This document shows positions 36,124 through 44,634 of a stretch of 64,000 nt of DNA, in pieces. The stretch is from contig CAWCJC010000001.1 of assembly GCA_963795835.1 (NCBI GenBank), forward strand, positions 1 through 64,000, read 5' to 3'. Each line of letters opens with the position of its first letter. Position 1 is the first letter of the stretch. Source of the DNA: JALYXI01 sp963795835. GTDB lineage: Bacteria > Acidobacteriota > Terriglobia > Bryobacterales > Bryobacteraceae. The translations under genes were made by a program, and so were the position numbers. Under the pieces are notes generated by a model. It saw nothing but the letters and a program-made list of their open reading frames with translations. It was not told the DNA's origin and did not search any database.

Positions 36124-37101
36124 ATGAAATCTATACGATTCCATGAATACGGCGGCCCTGAAAAGCTGCTCTACGAAGACGTTCCAACGCCTAAGCCAGG
36201 ACCCGGAGAGGTACTTATCAAAGTCCAGGCGGCAGGCGTGAATTACGCCGACGCCATGCGCCGGCAAGGGGCATACCTTGAGCCGTCGCCCTTTCCTTAC
36301 ATCCCCGGCATGGAAGCCGCTGGCCCTGTGGAAGCCGTGGGCAAGGGCGTGACTTCTGTCGCGGTCGGCGCGCGGGCCATTGCCATTGTGGCTAACGGTG
36401 GCGGCTACGCGGAGTACGCCGTTGCCGCAAGCGATCAGGTTATCCCGCTTCCAACGGGTCTGGAACCGGCACAGTCCACTGCGTTGATTGTGCAAGGATT
36501 AACCGCTTACCTGATCCTCAAACACACCGCTGCTCTTCAAGCGGGACAGAGCGTTCTCGTTCATTCCGCCGCTGGCGGTGTGGGAACGCTTGCGGTGCAG
36601 CTCGCGAAATTGCTCGGAGCGGGACGAGTGATCGCGACGGCAGGCACGGAGGAAAAATTGGCCAAGGCCCGTTCGCTCGGAGCAGATGTTGCGGTCAACT
36701 ATTCGCAGAATGACTGGATTCAGCAGGTGATCGCCGCCAACGGCGGGCAAGGCGTGAACCTCATCTTGGAATCGGTCGGCGGCGACGTGTTTGAGCGGAG
36801 TTTCGAGGCGCTTGCTCCCTTCGGCAACCTGGTCGCGTTTGGGGCCTCAAGCGGCCAGCTTCCTACGTTGAACGGCCTCCGGCTGCTTGGTCCCAACCAT
36901 ACCGTTTCCGGCTTCTATCTCGGCGGCTATTTCACCCGAGGGGCGGCAATTCCCGAAGCGTTGACGGCCCTGATGACCTACGTGATGCAGGGGCAGCTCA
37001 AGATTCCCGAACCGACCGTTTTCCCCTTGGAACAGGCGGCAGAAGCGCACCGGCAATTACAGGGACGCAAGACGACCGGAAAAATTGTTCTCGCCCCCTA
37101 A
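36124..37101 (+). CDS. NADPH:quinone oxidoreductase-type zinc-independent alcohol dehydrogenase
   Basis: A 325-residue MDR-superfamily quinone reductase. Starts KSIRFHEYGGPEKLLYEDV, has GVNYADAMRRQGAY, the QGLTAYLILKHTA helix and the cofactor motif HSAAGGVGTLAVQLAKLLGA. No structural zinc cysteines are present, as expected for the QOR subgroup. ATG 36124 has AGGAG upstream. It would reduce quinones or enones with NADPH. A truncated paralogue follows at 37801. Confidence 0.9.
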   Translation: MKSIRFHEYGGPEKLLYEDVPTPKPGPGEVLIKVQAAGVNYADAMRRQGAYLEPSPFPYIPGMEAAGPVEAVGKGVTSVAVGARAIAIVANGGGYAEYAVAASDQVIPLPTGLEPAQSTALIVQGLTAYLILKHTAALQAGQSVLVHSAAGGVGTLAVQLAKLLGAGRVIATAGTEEKLAKARSLGADVAVNYSQNDWIQQVIAANGGQGVNLILESVGGDVFERSFEALAPFGNLVAFGASSGQLPTLNGLRLLGPNHTVSGFYLGGYFTRGAAIPEALTALMTYVMQGQLKIPEPTVFPLEQAAEAHRQLQGRKTTGKIVLAP

Positions 37102-37135
37102 CTGGCAAGCCATTTCTTTAAAGGAGATACTCAGA

Positions 37136-37774
37136 GTGAGTAACAACAACTACCCCGCCGAATCTTCGGCCTTGATTCTGATCGATGTCCTCAACGACTT
37201 TCTCGCTGCGGACGGCAAGATGAACGCCATGATCGGCCCTATGCGGGATCAACTTGCTTTGATCCCCTCGCTGGAGCGGCTATTAGAGGGCTCGAGAGAG
37301 GCCGGACTGACGATCGTCTATGCCCCGCATGGCCTCGATGAGCACAGTTTCGACGACTTCAAGCATCTTCATCCACGGATGCAGATGGCGTTGGACAATC
37401 AGGTGTTCTGGAAGGGCACTTACGGTGCCGACTTTTATCCCTCGCTGCGCCCGCGTTCAGGCGATATCGTCACCACCCAGCACCGGGCATTCAATTCGTT
37501 CATCGGAACTGACATGGATGAGCAGCTAAAGAAGCGCGGAATAGAACGGGTTATCCTTGCGGGGCTAACCTCGTCAACTTGCATCGAAGGCACCGGGAGA
37601 CACGCCATCGAAGCCGGTTATCATCTGACGTTTCTGACTGATGCCGTTGCAGATTTCGCCATGCCAGACCATCGTGCGGCAGTCGAAATCTCTTACCCGA
37701 AGTTTGGTCATGCGGCCCTGACAGTGGATCAGTTTCTCAGCAGCCTGAAATCAGATTTGGCACCGATTCGCTAA
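37136..37774 (+). CDS. Isochorismatase-like cysteine hydrolase
   Basis: An alpha/beta hydrolase of the isochorismatase/nicotinamidase family: the catalytic Asp in LILIDVLNDF, a Lys in VFWKGTYGADF and the catalytic Cys in AGLTSSTCIEGTGRHA with the usual cis-peptide region. GTG 37136 is preferred because AAGGAG lies nine bases upstream; the ATG at 37085 would overlap the previous gene. About 212 residues, normal for the family. Substrates in the family vary widely, from nicotinamide to carbamoyl compounds. Confidence 0.88.
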   Translation: MSNNNYPAESSALILIDVLNDFLAADGKMNAMIGPMRDQLALIPSLERLLEGSREAGLTIVYAPHGLDEHSFDDFKHLHPRMQMALDNQVFWKGTYGADFYPSLRPRSGDIVTTQHRAFNSFIGTDMDEQLKKRGIERVILAGLTSSTCIEGTGRHAIEAGYHLTFLTDAVADFAMPDHRAAVEISYPKFGHAALTVDQFLSSLKSDLAPIR

Positions 37775-37800
37775 TCCGCCTAGCTTCGGCAAGGACCCGC

Positions 37801-38430
37801 ATGAAAGCGATCCGATTTCACGAATACGGCGATCCCGAAGTTCTAAAACTGGAGGACGTTCCAATTCCAGATGTCCCGGTTGGGGATGTGCTGATCAAGG
37901 TTGGAGCAGCTGGAGTCAACCATGGCGAAATCATGCGCCGCCGGAATGCCTATCCCGGAGCGACACTGTTACCGTTCACACCCGGCAGCGGTGTCGCAGG
38001 CATTGTTGAAACCGTTGGAGAAGGGATCACGGAGTTTGAAATAGGCGCGCGCGTTTGCGCACTGACACCTTGGGGCGGATACGCTGAATTCGTTACCGCG
38101 CCTGCCCAGCACGTTTTTTCCTTGCCCGCCGGCATCGGAACGGCGGAAGCAACTGCACTGCTCGTTCAAGGGTTGACTGCCTGGATTGCCCTGTGGCACA
38201 CAGGCCGGGCCGGTGCGGGGCAGAGCCTTCTGATTCAATCCGCGTCGAGCGGGGTCGGCACCTTTGCGATCCAACTCGCGCCGGCGTGGGGAGTGTCGCG
38301 TGTCTTTGCCCTTGCCAGCACACTGGACAAAGCTGGCCTTGCTACTTCTTTGGGCGCGGACGCATGCTTTGACTATAACGATGCAAAGTGGCCTGAAAAG
38401 ATCATCATCGGGGATATGCCCATCCTTTGA
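37801..38430 (+). pseudogene. Truncated NADPH:quinone oxidoreductase paralogue
   Basis: The first 200 residues match the gene at 36124 closely (KAIRFHEYGDPEVLKLEDV, GVNHGEIMRRRNAYP, QGLTAWIALWHTG, QSASSGVGTFAIQLAPAWG) but the frame runs into unrelated IIIGDMPIL and stops, so about 115 C-terminal residues with the rest of the catalytic domain are missing. Local duplication followed by deletion is the simplest explanation. It is unlikely to be active. Confidence 0.75.
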
Positions 38431-38549
38431 CTCAAACTAGTGTCAAAAGTTCACCGAGAAGTTGACAGCACAATAGGCTCTTGATATTCAAGATATCAGC
38501 TCCTGATATACAGGAGCGTAAGCATTCCCTCGAAGAGAAAGAATCCCTC

Positions 38550-39407
38550 ATGAACACTCAATCTAACGTTAATATTACGTTTCATCGCTCGTCGCCGGAT
38601 GCTTTCTATGTCAACAGTTTCATCATCACGCTCGATGCAGGCATCGTGGTGATTGACACACAATTCATTTTGCCGGAGGCCGAGAAACTTGCTCAAGCGA
38701 TCAAGCAGGTAGGCAAACCTTTGCTTGGTGTTTTGCTGACCCATCCACACCCCGACCACGTTAACGGGACTATTGTGCTCCGCCGTGATTGGCCTACGGT
38801 TCCGGTCTACGCAACCGACGCTACCGCAAAAGCGATTGCGGAAACTTCTGAACCTAAGCGGAAGCAGTGGAAACCGCTTTTAGGCGATGCTTACCCAGAT
38901 GATGTCGTCCTTCCCGATCAGGTGTTAAACAACGGCGACATTGTGGAAATAGGAGACCTGCGGTTTCAGTTTACGGATGTAGGCGCTCTTGAGTCGGTCA
39001 ACGAAAGCATTATCGCGCTCCCCGACCATAATCTGCTGTTTGCTGGCGACCTTTTCTACAACGCGGTCCATCCCTGGCTAGTAGAGGGCCGTTCTATTCA
39101 TTGGAAGGAAACGCTGACTGCGATGGAACAGCACCTGAGCGCCTTTGACCGTATCTATGTTGGGCATGGAAACCCGAGTGACGGGGCGGGTGTGCGCGGT
39201 CAGATCGAGTACATGAACTTTTTCTTTTCTCTCGTAAGCGATGTGCTTAACCGGACAGACCAGACCGACAAAGATGGATCGGCGGCCGCGAAAGACCGCG
39301 TAATTACAGCAATCAAAAACAAATACCCGGAGTGGCCGCTAGAAGGACTAATTGCAATGAACTATGATGCGATGCTCAAAGAACTTGCTTCCGATTCTGC
39401 GCGTTAG
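38550..39407 (+). CDS. Metallo-beta-lactamase-fold hydrolase
   Basis: A cytoplasmic or weakly exported MBL-fold protein of 285 residues. The zinc motif THPHPDHVNG (HxHxDH) is intact, the bridging Asp is in LLFAGDLFYN, and the last His in YVGHGNP. ATG 38550 is the natural start; the open frame extends upstream to 38481. The first residues FHRSSPDAFYVNSFIITLDAG are typical for the subgroup. It sits after the truncated quinone reductase, probably placed there by the same deletion. Substrate unknown. Confidence 0.88.
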   Translation: MNTQSNVNITFHRSSPDAFYVNSFIITLDAGIVVIDTQFILPEAEKLAQAIKQVGKPLLGVLLTHPHPDHVNGTIVLRRDWPTVPVYATDATAKAIAETSEPKRKQWKPLLGDAYPDDVVLPDQVLNNGDIVEIGDLRFQFTDVGALESVNESIIALPDHNLLFAGDLFYNAVHPWLVEGRSIHWKETLTAMEQHLSAFDRIYVGHGNPSDGAGVRGQIEYMNFFFSLVSDVLNRTDQTDKDGSAAAKDRVITAIKNKYPEWPLEGLIAMNYDAMLKELASDSAR

Positions 39408-39842
39408 GCATCCGTAACGGCCTGGCTGCTGGGCGGTTCAATCTTCCGAACCTGGTTGTTTTCCAGTGCCGCGCTCTGCCTCAAATACATCACGAAAACG
39501 TTCACGCTGAATATCGTATGCGGTATGACGGTGGGATGCTCTACAACTTCTTCTTCGATAAATAAGAATCTGGGGGGACTCTGCGGTCAGCCGGGCCGCG
39601 TCCATTGCGCAAACCCAATCGACATTGGTTCGGGCAACAAGTTCGAGCAGCTCACGGTATGAGACGGCCGGATCCAACAAATTGGGTTTTACCCGCTTTT
39701 ATAACAGCCTGGTTACAGGGCAGACGCTAGCAACCACTCTTGGAAGATACTGGCGATCTAATTTCGACCGGTATTTAAACTTGGCTTCGGCATCAGCCCT
39801 TTCCGTCGAACGCCCCGATGGGCAAGGGTTGAATCTTACACT
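39408..39842. other. Gene-poor stretch
   Basis: Several short frames exist on both strands but none shows a domain, a ribosome binding site or codon-use support. It may contain remnants of the missing first half of the VOC protein that follows. Confidence 0.35.
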
Positions 39843-39869
39843 ATGGCAGCGCCTGGACCAGCGATAGCG

Positions 39870-40154
39870 ATGTCGATCTCAAACCCGCCCAGACAGGTTC
39901 CGGCCCATATCGCGTTCTACGTCGATTCCGCCGCCAAGCAAATCGATCTGCGCAATCGTCTGATCGGGAAGGTGGAAAATTTGACGGAGATTAAGGACCT
40001 CGGAATCGTAACGGCATTCTTTTTCTCGGACCCGAACGGAATCGTCCTGGAAGTGATGGCCGAGGTGCCCGGCCGTATGCAACTTCCTCTTTACCTCGAT
40101 CCTGACCCGATTTCAGGTGTCCCGGCGGAAGATCAACATGGTGGAGCAGAATAA
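39870..40154 (+). pseudogene. VOC (glyoxalase/dioxygenase superfamily) C-terminal fragment
   Basis: The frame holds one beta-alpha-beta-beta-beta module: AHIAFYVDS followed by VTAFFFSDPNGIVLEVMAE, the second half of a glyoxalase-like domain with a Glu metal ligand. A first module is not visible upstream, so it is a fragment of a larger protein. The frame extends upstream to 39843 without adding homology. Confidence 0.55.
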
Positions 40155-40158
40155 ATCT

Positions 40159-40778
40159 ATGGTGGATCATTCAGACGGTAAAATTTGGGACCAGCGTTAT
40201 TCCCAGGCGGGGTTTGCGTTTGGCGATCAGCCAAACGATTTCTTGCAAAGTCAGGCATGTGGTTACGCCCCGGCCAGGATGCTCTTTCGCTTGGCGAAGG
40301 CGAAGGGCGAAATGCTTTGTGGCTGGCTTCTCAAGGCCTGAAGGTCACGGCTGTCGATCTGTCTAGCGTGGCTATGAACAGACTGGCGGAACAGGCGGCT
40401 TCGGCGGGCTTGCCTGTAACCGCGGTTCAGGCCGATTTATCGCAATGGCCGATTGCAGCGGCTAGCTGGGACCTGATTGTCTCCGTCTGGTGTCATCTTC
40501 CTTCTCCCTTGCGTCGGGTTGTTCATCGCGGAGTGGTGGAAGGCTTACGTCCGAACGGAACGTTTCTGTTGGAAGCCTACACTCCCGATCAGGTTTCCCG
40601 CGGCACGGGCGGGCCGTCCAATCCGGATCTCTTGCCTACACCGGAGTTACTGGAGCAAGAGCTGCACGGTCTGACAATTGTCTCGCTTAGGGCCTTTTCG
40701 CGAGATATCAATGAAGGAGCGCTGCATCGAGGGGTTGGCGATGTCGTGCAGCTGGTTGCTCGAAAGTCTCCCAGGTAA
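40159..40778 (+). pseudogene. Class I SAM-dependent methyltransferase, frameshifted
   Basis: The first 30 residues (KIWDQRYSQAGFAFGDQPNDFL) lie in the frame of ATG 40159, and the core continues in a second frame from about 40265: ALSLGEGEGRNALWLASQG is the SAM-binding motif I, then VTAVDLSSVAM and the LRPNGTFLLEAYTPDQ strand. Joined, they give a normal protein of about 205 residues of the tellurite-resistance/thiopurine type. The indel lies between 40240 and 40270. An upstream ATG at 40138 is also possible. The frame with the catalytic core has no good start of its own. Confidence 0.65.
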
Positions 40779-41108
40779 AGACGCCGTCGGACGTTTCTTG
40801 CGGATTGGCTTAGGGAAATTTACCTCACGGACATCTTCATCTGAAAGCTATGATCGTCAGAATTCTTATAGTCTCTTACTGCTCAATGTCGCTCTTGGCT
40901 CAGCGTAGCTGAATCAACTATCATCGGCGTTAAGGTTCCATATCGGAAGAAGTCTTGTGCTAGCCGGTTACGAGTTAGCCATATTGTTCCGGAGGCCGCA
41001 GAAGCTGTCCGGCGAGCGCGGCAGCGCTGCAATAGGCGGAGTTGTGGAGTTGAAATTTACACGCCCCCGCCAATCGGTAAGTCTGCTCAGGTTCGCTGGT
41101 AGCGGTGG
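40779..41108. other. Intergenic region without a recognised gene
   Basis: No supported ORF. It separates the methyltransferase from a truncated acidobacterial surface-protein fragment, in a region with many rearrangements. Confidence 0.35.
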
Positions 41109-41603
41109 TCAGTTGCCTATCGGAGTCAGCAACGTCTGCGTTCCGGTGTTGCTGCCCAGATTGAACGTGAAGAGCGTCGAATCATTCGCCGGAACCTTCG
41201 GAACCGCTACGTTGAACTGGTAAAGGCCCACGTTGCCCGCCACTAATCCGGCAAATTGGATGGTTGCGGGCACACTCGCAAACGCCGCTTGAAAGTTGGC
41301 GAGGTTATTCGGCTGGCTCACAATGTTTCCAGCGTCGATATTCGGAGTCACGGGTCCGAACCCGACTCCATAGAGCGTGATGGTGTCGCCGGGCTTGGCT
41401 CGGGCCGTTTTCACCGCGTTGGTGACGCCCGGCGGCAGAACAAAGGTGTTGCCGTCTGGGAAAAGAGCGACAGCATATTGGCCGGCCGCGAACTTAAAAA
41501 CTGGGGGAGCAAGGATCGCGGGATGCACCTGGTTCACGGTCACGGAGATTCCGATACTTTCGCCGCCCGCGGTGTTTAGGGTCGGCTGGAGCAATGCATC
41601 CAA
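41109..41603 (-). pseudogene. Fragment of a Solibacter-type secreted protein (TIGR03437-like C-terminal domain)
   Basis: The frame contains the hallmark sequence of the C-terminal domain seen in many secreted proteins of Solibacter and relatives: HPAILAPPVFKFAAGQYAVA, ARPGDTITLYG-like AKPGDTITLYGVGFGPV, and a last strand VGLYQFNVAVPKVPANDS. The N-terminal part is missing: at about 41605 the sequence switches to the repA 3'-end repeat. So the gene was cut by a recombination event. It is a good taxonomic marker for the host. Confidence 0.7.
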
Positions 41604-41604
41604 G

Positions 41605-41879
41605 GATGGCTCGATCTCGTACGGGTACTCTGGCCAGGATGCCCAGCTAAGACCAGCAGCGATGGATTGTATCTTGTGATTGAGCGGGCGTTTGCGATTC
41701 GACCCTCGATGCCATCAATTTGAGCTAGCGCCGTATGGTGGATTGGAGCACCTGCGGAAGCTATCCCCGCAATCAGCATCGGACCGGAGCTTGGTAAGGT
41801 GCGTTTACCCCAAAAAAGATACGCGGTAAAAATGTAAGCGCTGCGTGTTAATGAAGTTGAACTTGACCCGCTTCCCGAT
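41605..41879 (+). repeat. repA 3'-end repeat, copy 2
   Basis: A copy of 32726-32997 with scattered substitutions, including the end of the repA frame (LVIERAFAIRPSMPSI equivalent) and the non-coding part after it. No tRNA-like repeat is attached. It could be the trace of a third, deleted element or of recombination between elements. Confidence 0.8.
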
Positions 41880-41955
41880 CCTCTCGTAGTATGAACGACA
41901 TCGCTTAGAAAAACTGCGGTCGAAGCGCCCGCCGAAGGAAGCTTTGACAGCCCAC

Positions 41956-42225
41956 TCACTTCTCGCTGCTCTTCGACTGAGCTGTATCTCCTGAGCGATT
42001 CTGCTTTAACAAAACATTTAAAGGACTGAGCGGACCAAGCGGAATCAAGTCGAACTCCATAAGCTTGGCTTTACCTAAAGGCAGTGCTTCCAAAAGCGCG
42101 TGCGCTTCTTTGATAGTGCCTACATTCAACAGGAACACCACCCCGTTTCGATCTTTGCGTACATTCCATTGGTCGATCTTCCCGCTCAGATACGGCCGGT
42201 TTTGCCGCATGCCGTCCCCACTCAC
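41956..42225 (-). pseudogene. YCII/muconolactone-isomerase-like protein, truncated copy A fused to IS21 sequence
   Basis: From about residue 12 (YLSGKIDQWNVRKDRNGVV) to the end it matches copy B at 43621-44058, including GTIKEAHALLEALPLGKAK and the C-terminal tail. The signal peptide and first 65 residues are missing; the first 11 residues are read from IS21-type sequence. The ferredoxin-like fold and LLNVGTIEEA pattern are similar to YCII-related or muconolactone-isomerase proteins. Function unknown. Confidence 0.65.
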
Positions 42226-42480
42226 CTGGCGGACGCACCGCGATTCCCGCGGCCCGGAGATATGCCCCGGCGGTTTCGCGGCGAAGATGCGCCACTATCT
42301 CAATGCGTCGCAACGACCACCCCAGCTGTCCCAGCGCGATGACTTGCTGTTTCTTTTCTTCACTTGAGACATTACTCACGTGACGGAGAGTAGTCTCCCC
42401 GCCAGCTCAATGTCCCGATTCAGCTATCGCGTTGGCCGGTTTTCGGTGTCCACCTATGGCCGGTTTCGGGTGTCCCCCAA
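42193..42480 (-). mobile_element. Truncated IS21-family element: IstA N-terminus and left end
   Basis: On the minus strand a frame from 42379 starts MSNVSSEEKKQQVIALGQL and goes on GWSLRRIEIVAHLRRETAG, AYLRAAGIAVRPPGEWGR, the helix-turn-helix of IS21 IstA transposases. It stops matching near 42193, at the join to the YCII-like gene. The right flank carries repeated CCGGTTTTCGGTGTC/CCGGTTTCGGGTGTC units, typical multiple end repeats of IS21 elements. The catalytic part of IstA and all of IstB are missing, so it is immobile. Confidence 0.75.
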
Positions 42481-42842
42481 GGTGCCTTAGCGCCATTCAG
42501 GCGCGCGATTAAACCTACAGCTAGTATCAACGGCAACTCGAAAGGCAGATTCGATTGTGCTGACCGTGCCCACCCGATCGAATCCGCGAGCGCGATTGTA
42601 TCCAAAATGGGGAGCAACGTTGCGGCTGCCATGAACAGGAAAAGAGCTCGTGTTTCGTTACGAATCAGCAGCAGGAGAGTGTATGCGCCAAGAAAGGCGT
42701 CACGAATGCCGAACAGGCGAATGTAAGGACTTGCGAGAACGTTGGACCGGTTTCCCATTGCGAGTGTAAATCCGAGCACGATGAAAGAACAGCCTAAAAG
42801 TACAATATAAACTGTTGCGAGTCGCTTGCTTAGGATTGACAT
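42420..42842 (-). CDS. DUF4267-like small membrane protein, C-terminus changed by IS21 end
   Basis: ATG 42842 (GGAGTTCC upstream) gives MSILSKRLATVYIVLLGC and four hydrophobic segments. The family pattern SPYIRLFGIRDAFLGAYTL and FMAAATLLPILDTIALADS supports DUF4267. The last 23 residues (APWGTPETGHRWTPKTGQ) are translated from the IS21 terminal repeats, so the native C-terminus is lost, though all helices remain. It is divergent from TetR-2 with a perfect palindrome between, and is therefore the probable target of that repressor. Confidence 0.75.
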   Translation of the reverse strand: MSILSKRLATVYIVLLGCSFIVLGFTLAMGNRSNVLASPYIRLFGIRDAFLGAYTLLLLIRNETRALFLFMAAATLLPILDTIALADSIGWARSAQSNLPFELPLILAVGLIARLNGAKAPWGTPETGHRWTPKTGQRDS

Positions 42843-42865
42843 GGGAACTCCTCCAAGGAATAATA

Positions 42866-42881
42866 CCAAGTAATTACTTGG
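42866..42881. promoter_or_regulatory. Perfect 16-bp palindrome, TetR-2 operator
   Basis: CCAAGTAATTACTTGG is its own reverse complement. It is placed 24 bases before the DUF4267 start and 46 bases before the TetR-2 start, so one repressor dimer could silence both. Confidence 0.75.
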
Positions 42882-42927
42882 ATTTCCAGAGAAACACAAG
42901 CAGTCGTTGATTATAGATCTATCCAGC

Positions 42928-43563
42928 ATGGATTCGAACACGTCAGTTGCGACTACGACCAAACGTCGGCAGGCCCGTGGGGAAAGACGCGTCGAAGAGA
43001 TTCTAGATGCTGCGGAGAGGGTCTTCGTTCGCATGGGCTATGGGCGGACCACGACAAATCACATCGCATCAGAGGCAAAGGCTTCTCCCGCCACTCTGTA
43101 CCATTTTTTTGAAAACAGGGAGGCGGTGGCAGAACAGCTGGCCTTGCGCTACGCAAAGGACCTGATTTCCACCCACCAGCAGATCCATGTCTCGGCGCTC
43201 GTCCACTGCAGCGTTCGAGAGATGATCGAAAATATCGTGGATACATTCCTGGAGTTTCATTGGAAGCATCCTGCGCTGAAGGTGATTTTTGGAGAGTCGG
43301 CATTATCCACGGGAACGGTTGACCGGAAGAACGAATTGGACTTGGCATTCCGGTCCCGGCTCGCGGACCTGTTTCAGGCCAGGCAACCCGGGATGAACCG
43401 TGAAGCTGCGTTCTGGGCAGCGCAGGTCTGTTCTTGCATCTTTCAAGGAATGCTGCGACTCGCCACAGCAAAGGATTTGAACTGCCAGGAACGCGCGGTT
43501 CGGGAACTCAAGAATCTTTTGCACGATTATCTTGAAAGGCTTTTCGCAACCCAGCCCGCCTAG
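42928..43563 (+). CDS. TetR/AcrR family repressor (TetR-2)
   Basis: HTH: RRVEEILDAAERVFVRMGYG then TTTNHIASEAKASPATLYHF, with the tyrosine/phenylalanine anchor of the family. The C-terminal part (FLEFHWKHPALKVIFGES) differs from TetR-1, -3 and -4 and belongs to another subfamily. ATG 42928 is preferred; the 42907 start would add seven residues with no binding site. It ends where the YCII-like copy B and DinB remnants converge on it. Confidence 0.9.
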   Translation: MDSNTSVATTTKRRQARGERRVEEILDAAERVFVRMGYGRTTTNHIASEAKASPATLYHFFENREAVAEQLALRYAKDLISTHQQIHVSALVHCSVREMIENIVDTFLEFHWKHPALKVIFGESALSTGTVDRKNELDLAFRSRLADLFQARQPGMNREAAFWAAQVCSCIFQGMLRLATAKDLNCQERAVRELKNLLHDYLERLFATQPA

Positions 43564-43620
43564 ACATTCGGTGCCTTGCAACGTGCTGCTCACCCCGAAT
43601 CGGAACTCTTGTGTCCCGCT

Positions 43621-44058
43621 TCACTTCTCGCTGCTCTTCGACTGAGCTGTATTTCCTGAGCGATTCTGCCCTAACAGAAAATTCAAAGGACTGAGCGGAC
43701 CAAGCGGAATCAAGTCGAACTCCATAAGCTTGGCTTTCCCTAAAGGCAACGCTTCCAAGAGCGAGTGCGCTTCTTCGATAGTGCCTACATTCAACAGGAA
43801 CACCACCCCGTTTCGATCTTTGCGTAAATACCATTAATCGATTTTCCCGCTCAGATAGAGGCGAACGGTGTCGCTTACCTCATTCGGCATGACAGTTTTT
43901 CGTAGGTCGGGAGTCATAGCGCCCGTGATCCGCCCAACTGCAAGGATCTTGGTCGTCGGTACGGCAGGGAATGGGCTTGGTTGAGAAGGGGTTTGGGCAT
44001 GCATAATAGCCGTGAGTGCGGTTGTGCAGAGGGCAAGTGAGCTGACTATACGTTTCAT
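43621..44058 (-). pseudogene. YCII/muconolactone-isomerase-like secreted protein, copy B, with an in-frame stop
   Basis: Full-length reading frame of 145 codons with a signal peptide (RIVSSLALCTTALTAIMHA), then ILAVGRITGAMTPDLRKTV and the conserved domain. A TAA at 43834-43836 breaks it after GKID; copy A has CAG-type Gln at the same place, so a C-to-T change is likely. Downstream the frame continues without further damage to SKSSEK. This copy shows what copy A looked like before IS21 truncation. Confidence 0.7.
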
Positions 44059-44084
44059 TTAGATTCCATTTTTGTTTTATTCAG

Positions 44085-44624
44085 TCAAGCTTCTGTTCTT
44101 TGTAGCTGCAATTCATGCCGGCGAGTGTGAAAGGGAATATAGAGCAGCCACTGATACGCGGAAAGCTCCCCGGCGAATGCGTTTGGCCAGGTAATCGCGT
44201 GCAATGGTGCATCGCGAGCCCCTTTCAGGAACTCATCCAATCGACGGATAAAGCCTCTTAGATGAGTACCCGCGGCGCGTTGTTCAAGTCCAGAGAAAGT
44301 ACTAAGCCCGGCACTGGCTTTCGCTTTTCCCGCCGAAGCGAGCATCGTACGGATCCAGTTCTCCTTACCTGCAGTGTCTTCGCGCCATCCCTCGGAGGTG
44401 GCTTGGTGAAGCCGCGAAGCTACAGCAGACAGCAACCGATCGTTGGTCAGAAGAACGTGTTCTGTAATTTCAGACGGGTTCCACGCCGTTGCCGTAGCTC
44501 TGACCGTCTAACGGCTCACGTCGATTGAGCTAATCTGTTGTTCAAAGCTCTGAAATGATGCGGCTGTCTCTCGACGCAGACTTTCCATCTCGTCAGGCGT
44601 GGGCGCTTCGCTCGGCTTATTCAT
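44085..44624 (-). pseudogene. DinB-family protein with an in-frame amber stop
   Basis: ATG 44624 begins MNKPSEAPTPDEMESLRRE; codon 39 is TAG (44508-44510), and the same frame then continues through TAWNPSEITEHVLLTNDRLL to IPFHTRRHELQLQ, the DinB-like metal-ligand helix (His-x3-His). A TTG at 44435 could only give a shortened protein. A point mutation is the simple explanation; nothing suggests amber recoding. It lies just downstream of the efflux operon. Confidence 0.65.
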
Positions 44625-44634
44625 GACTCACCTT

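Noticed and set aside
41576..41959. 127-residue minus-strand ORF over the repA repeat
   Set aside because: A similar frame appears at 32846-33037 only because the DNA is repeated; it is antisense to the repA 3' end and its sequence is not conserved as protein.
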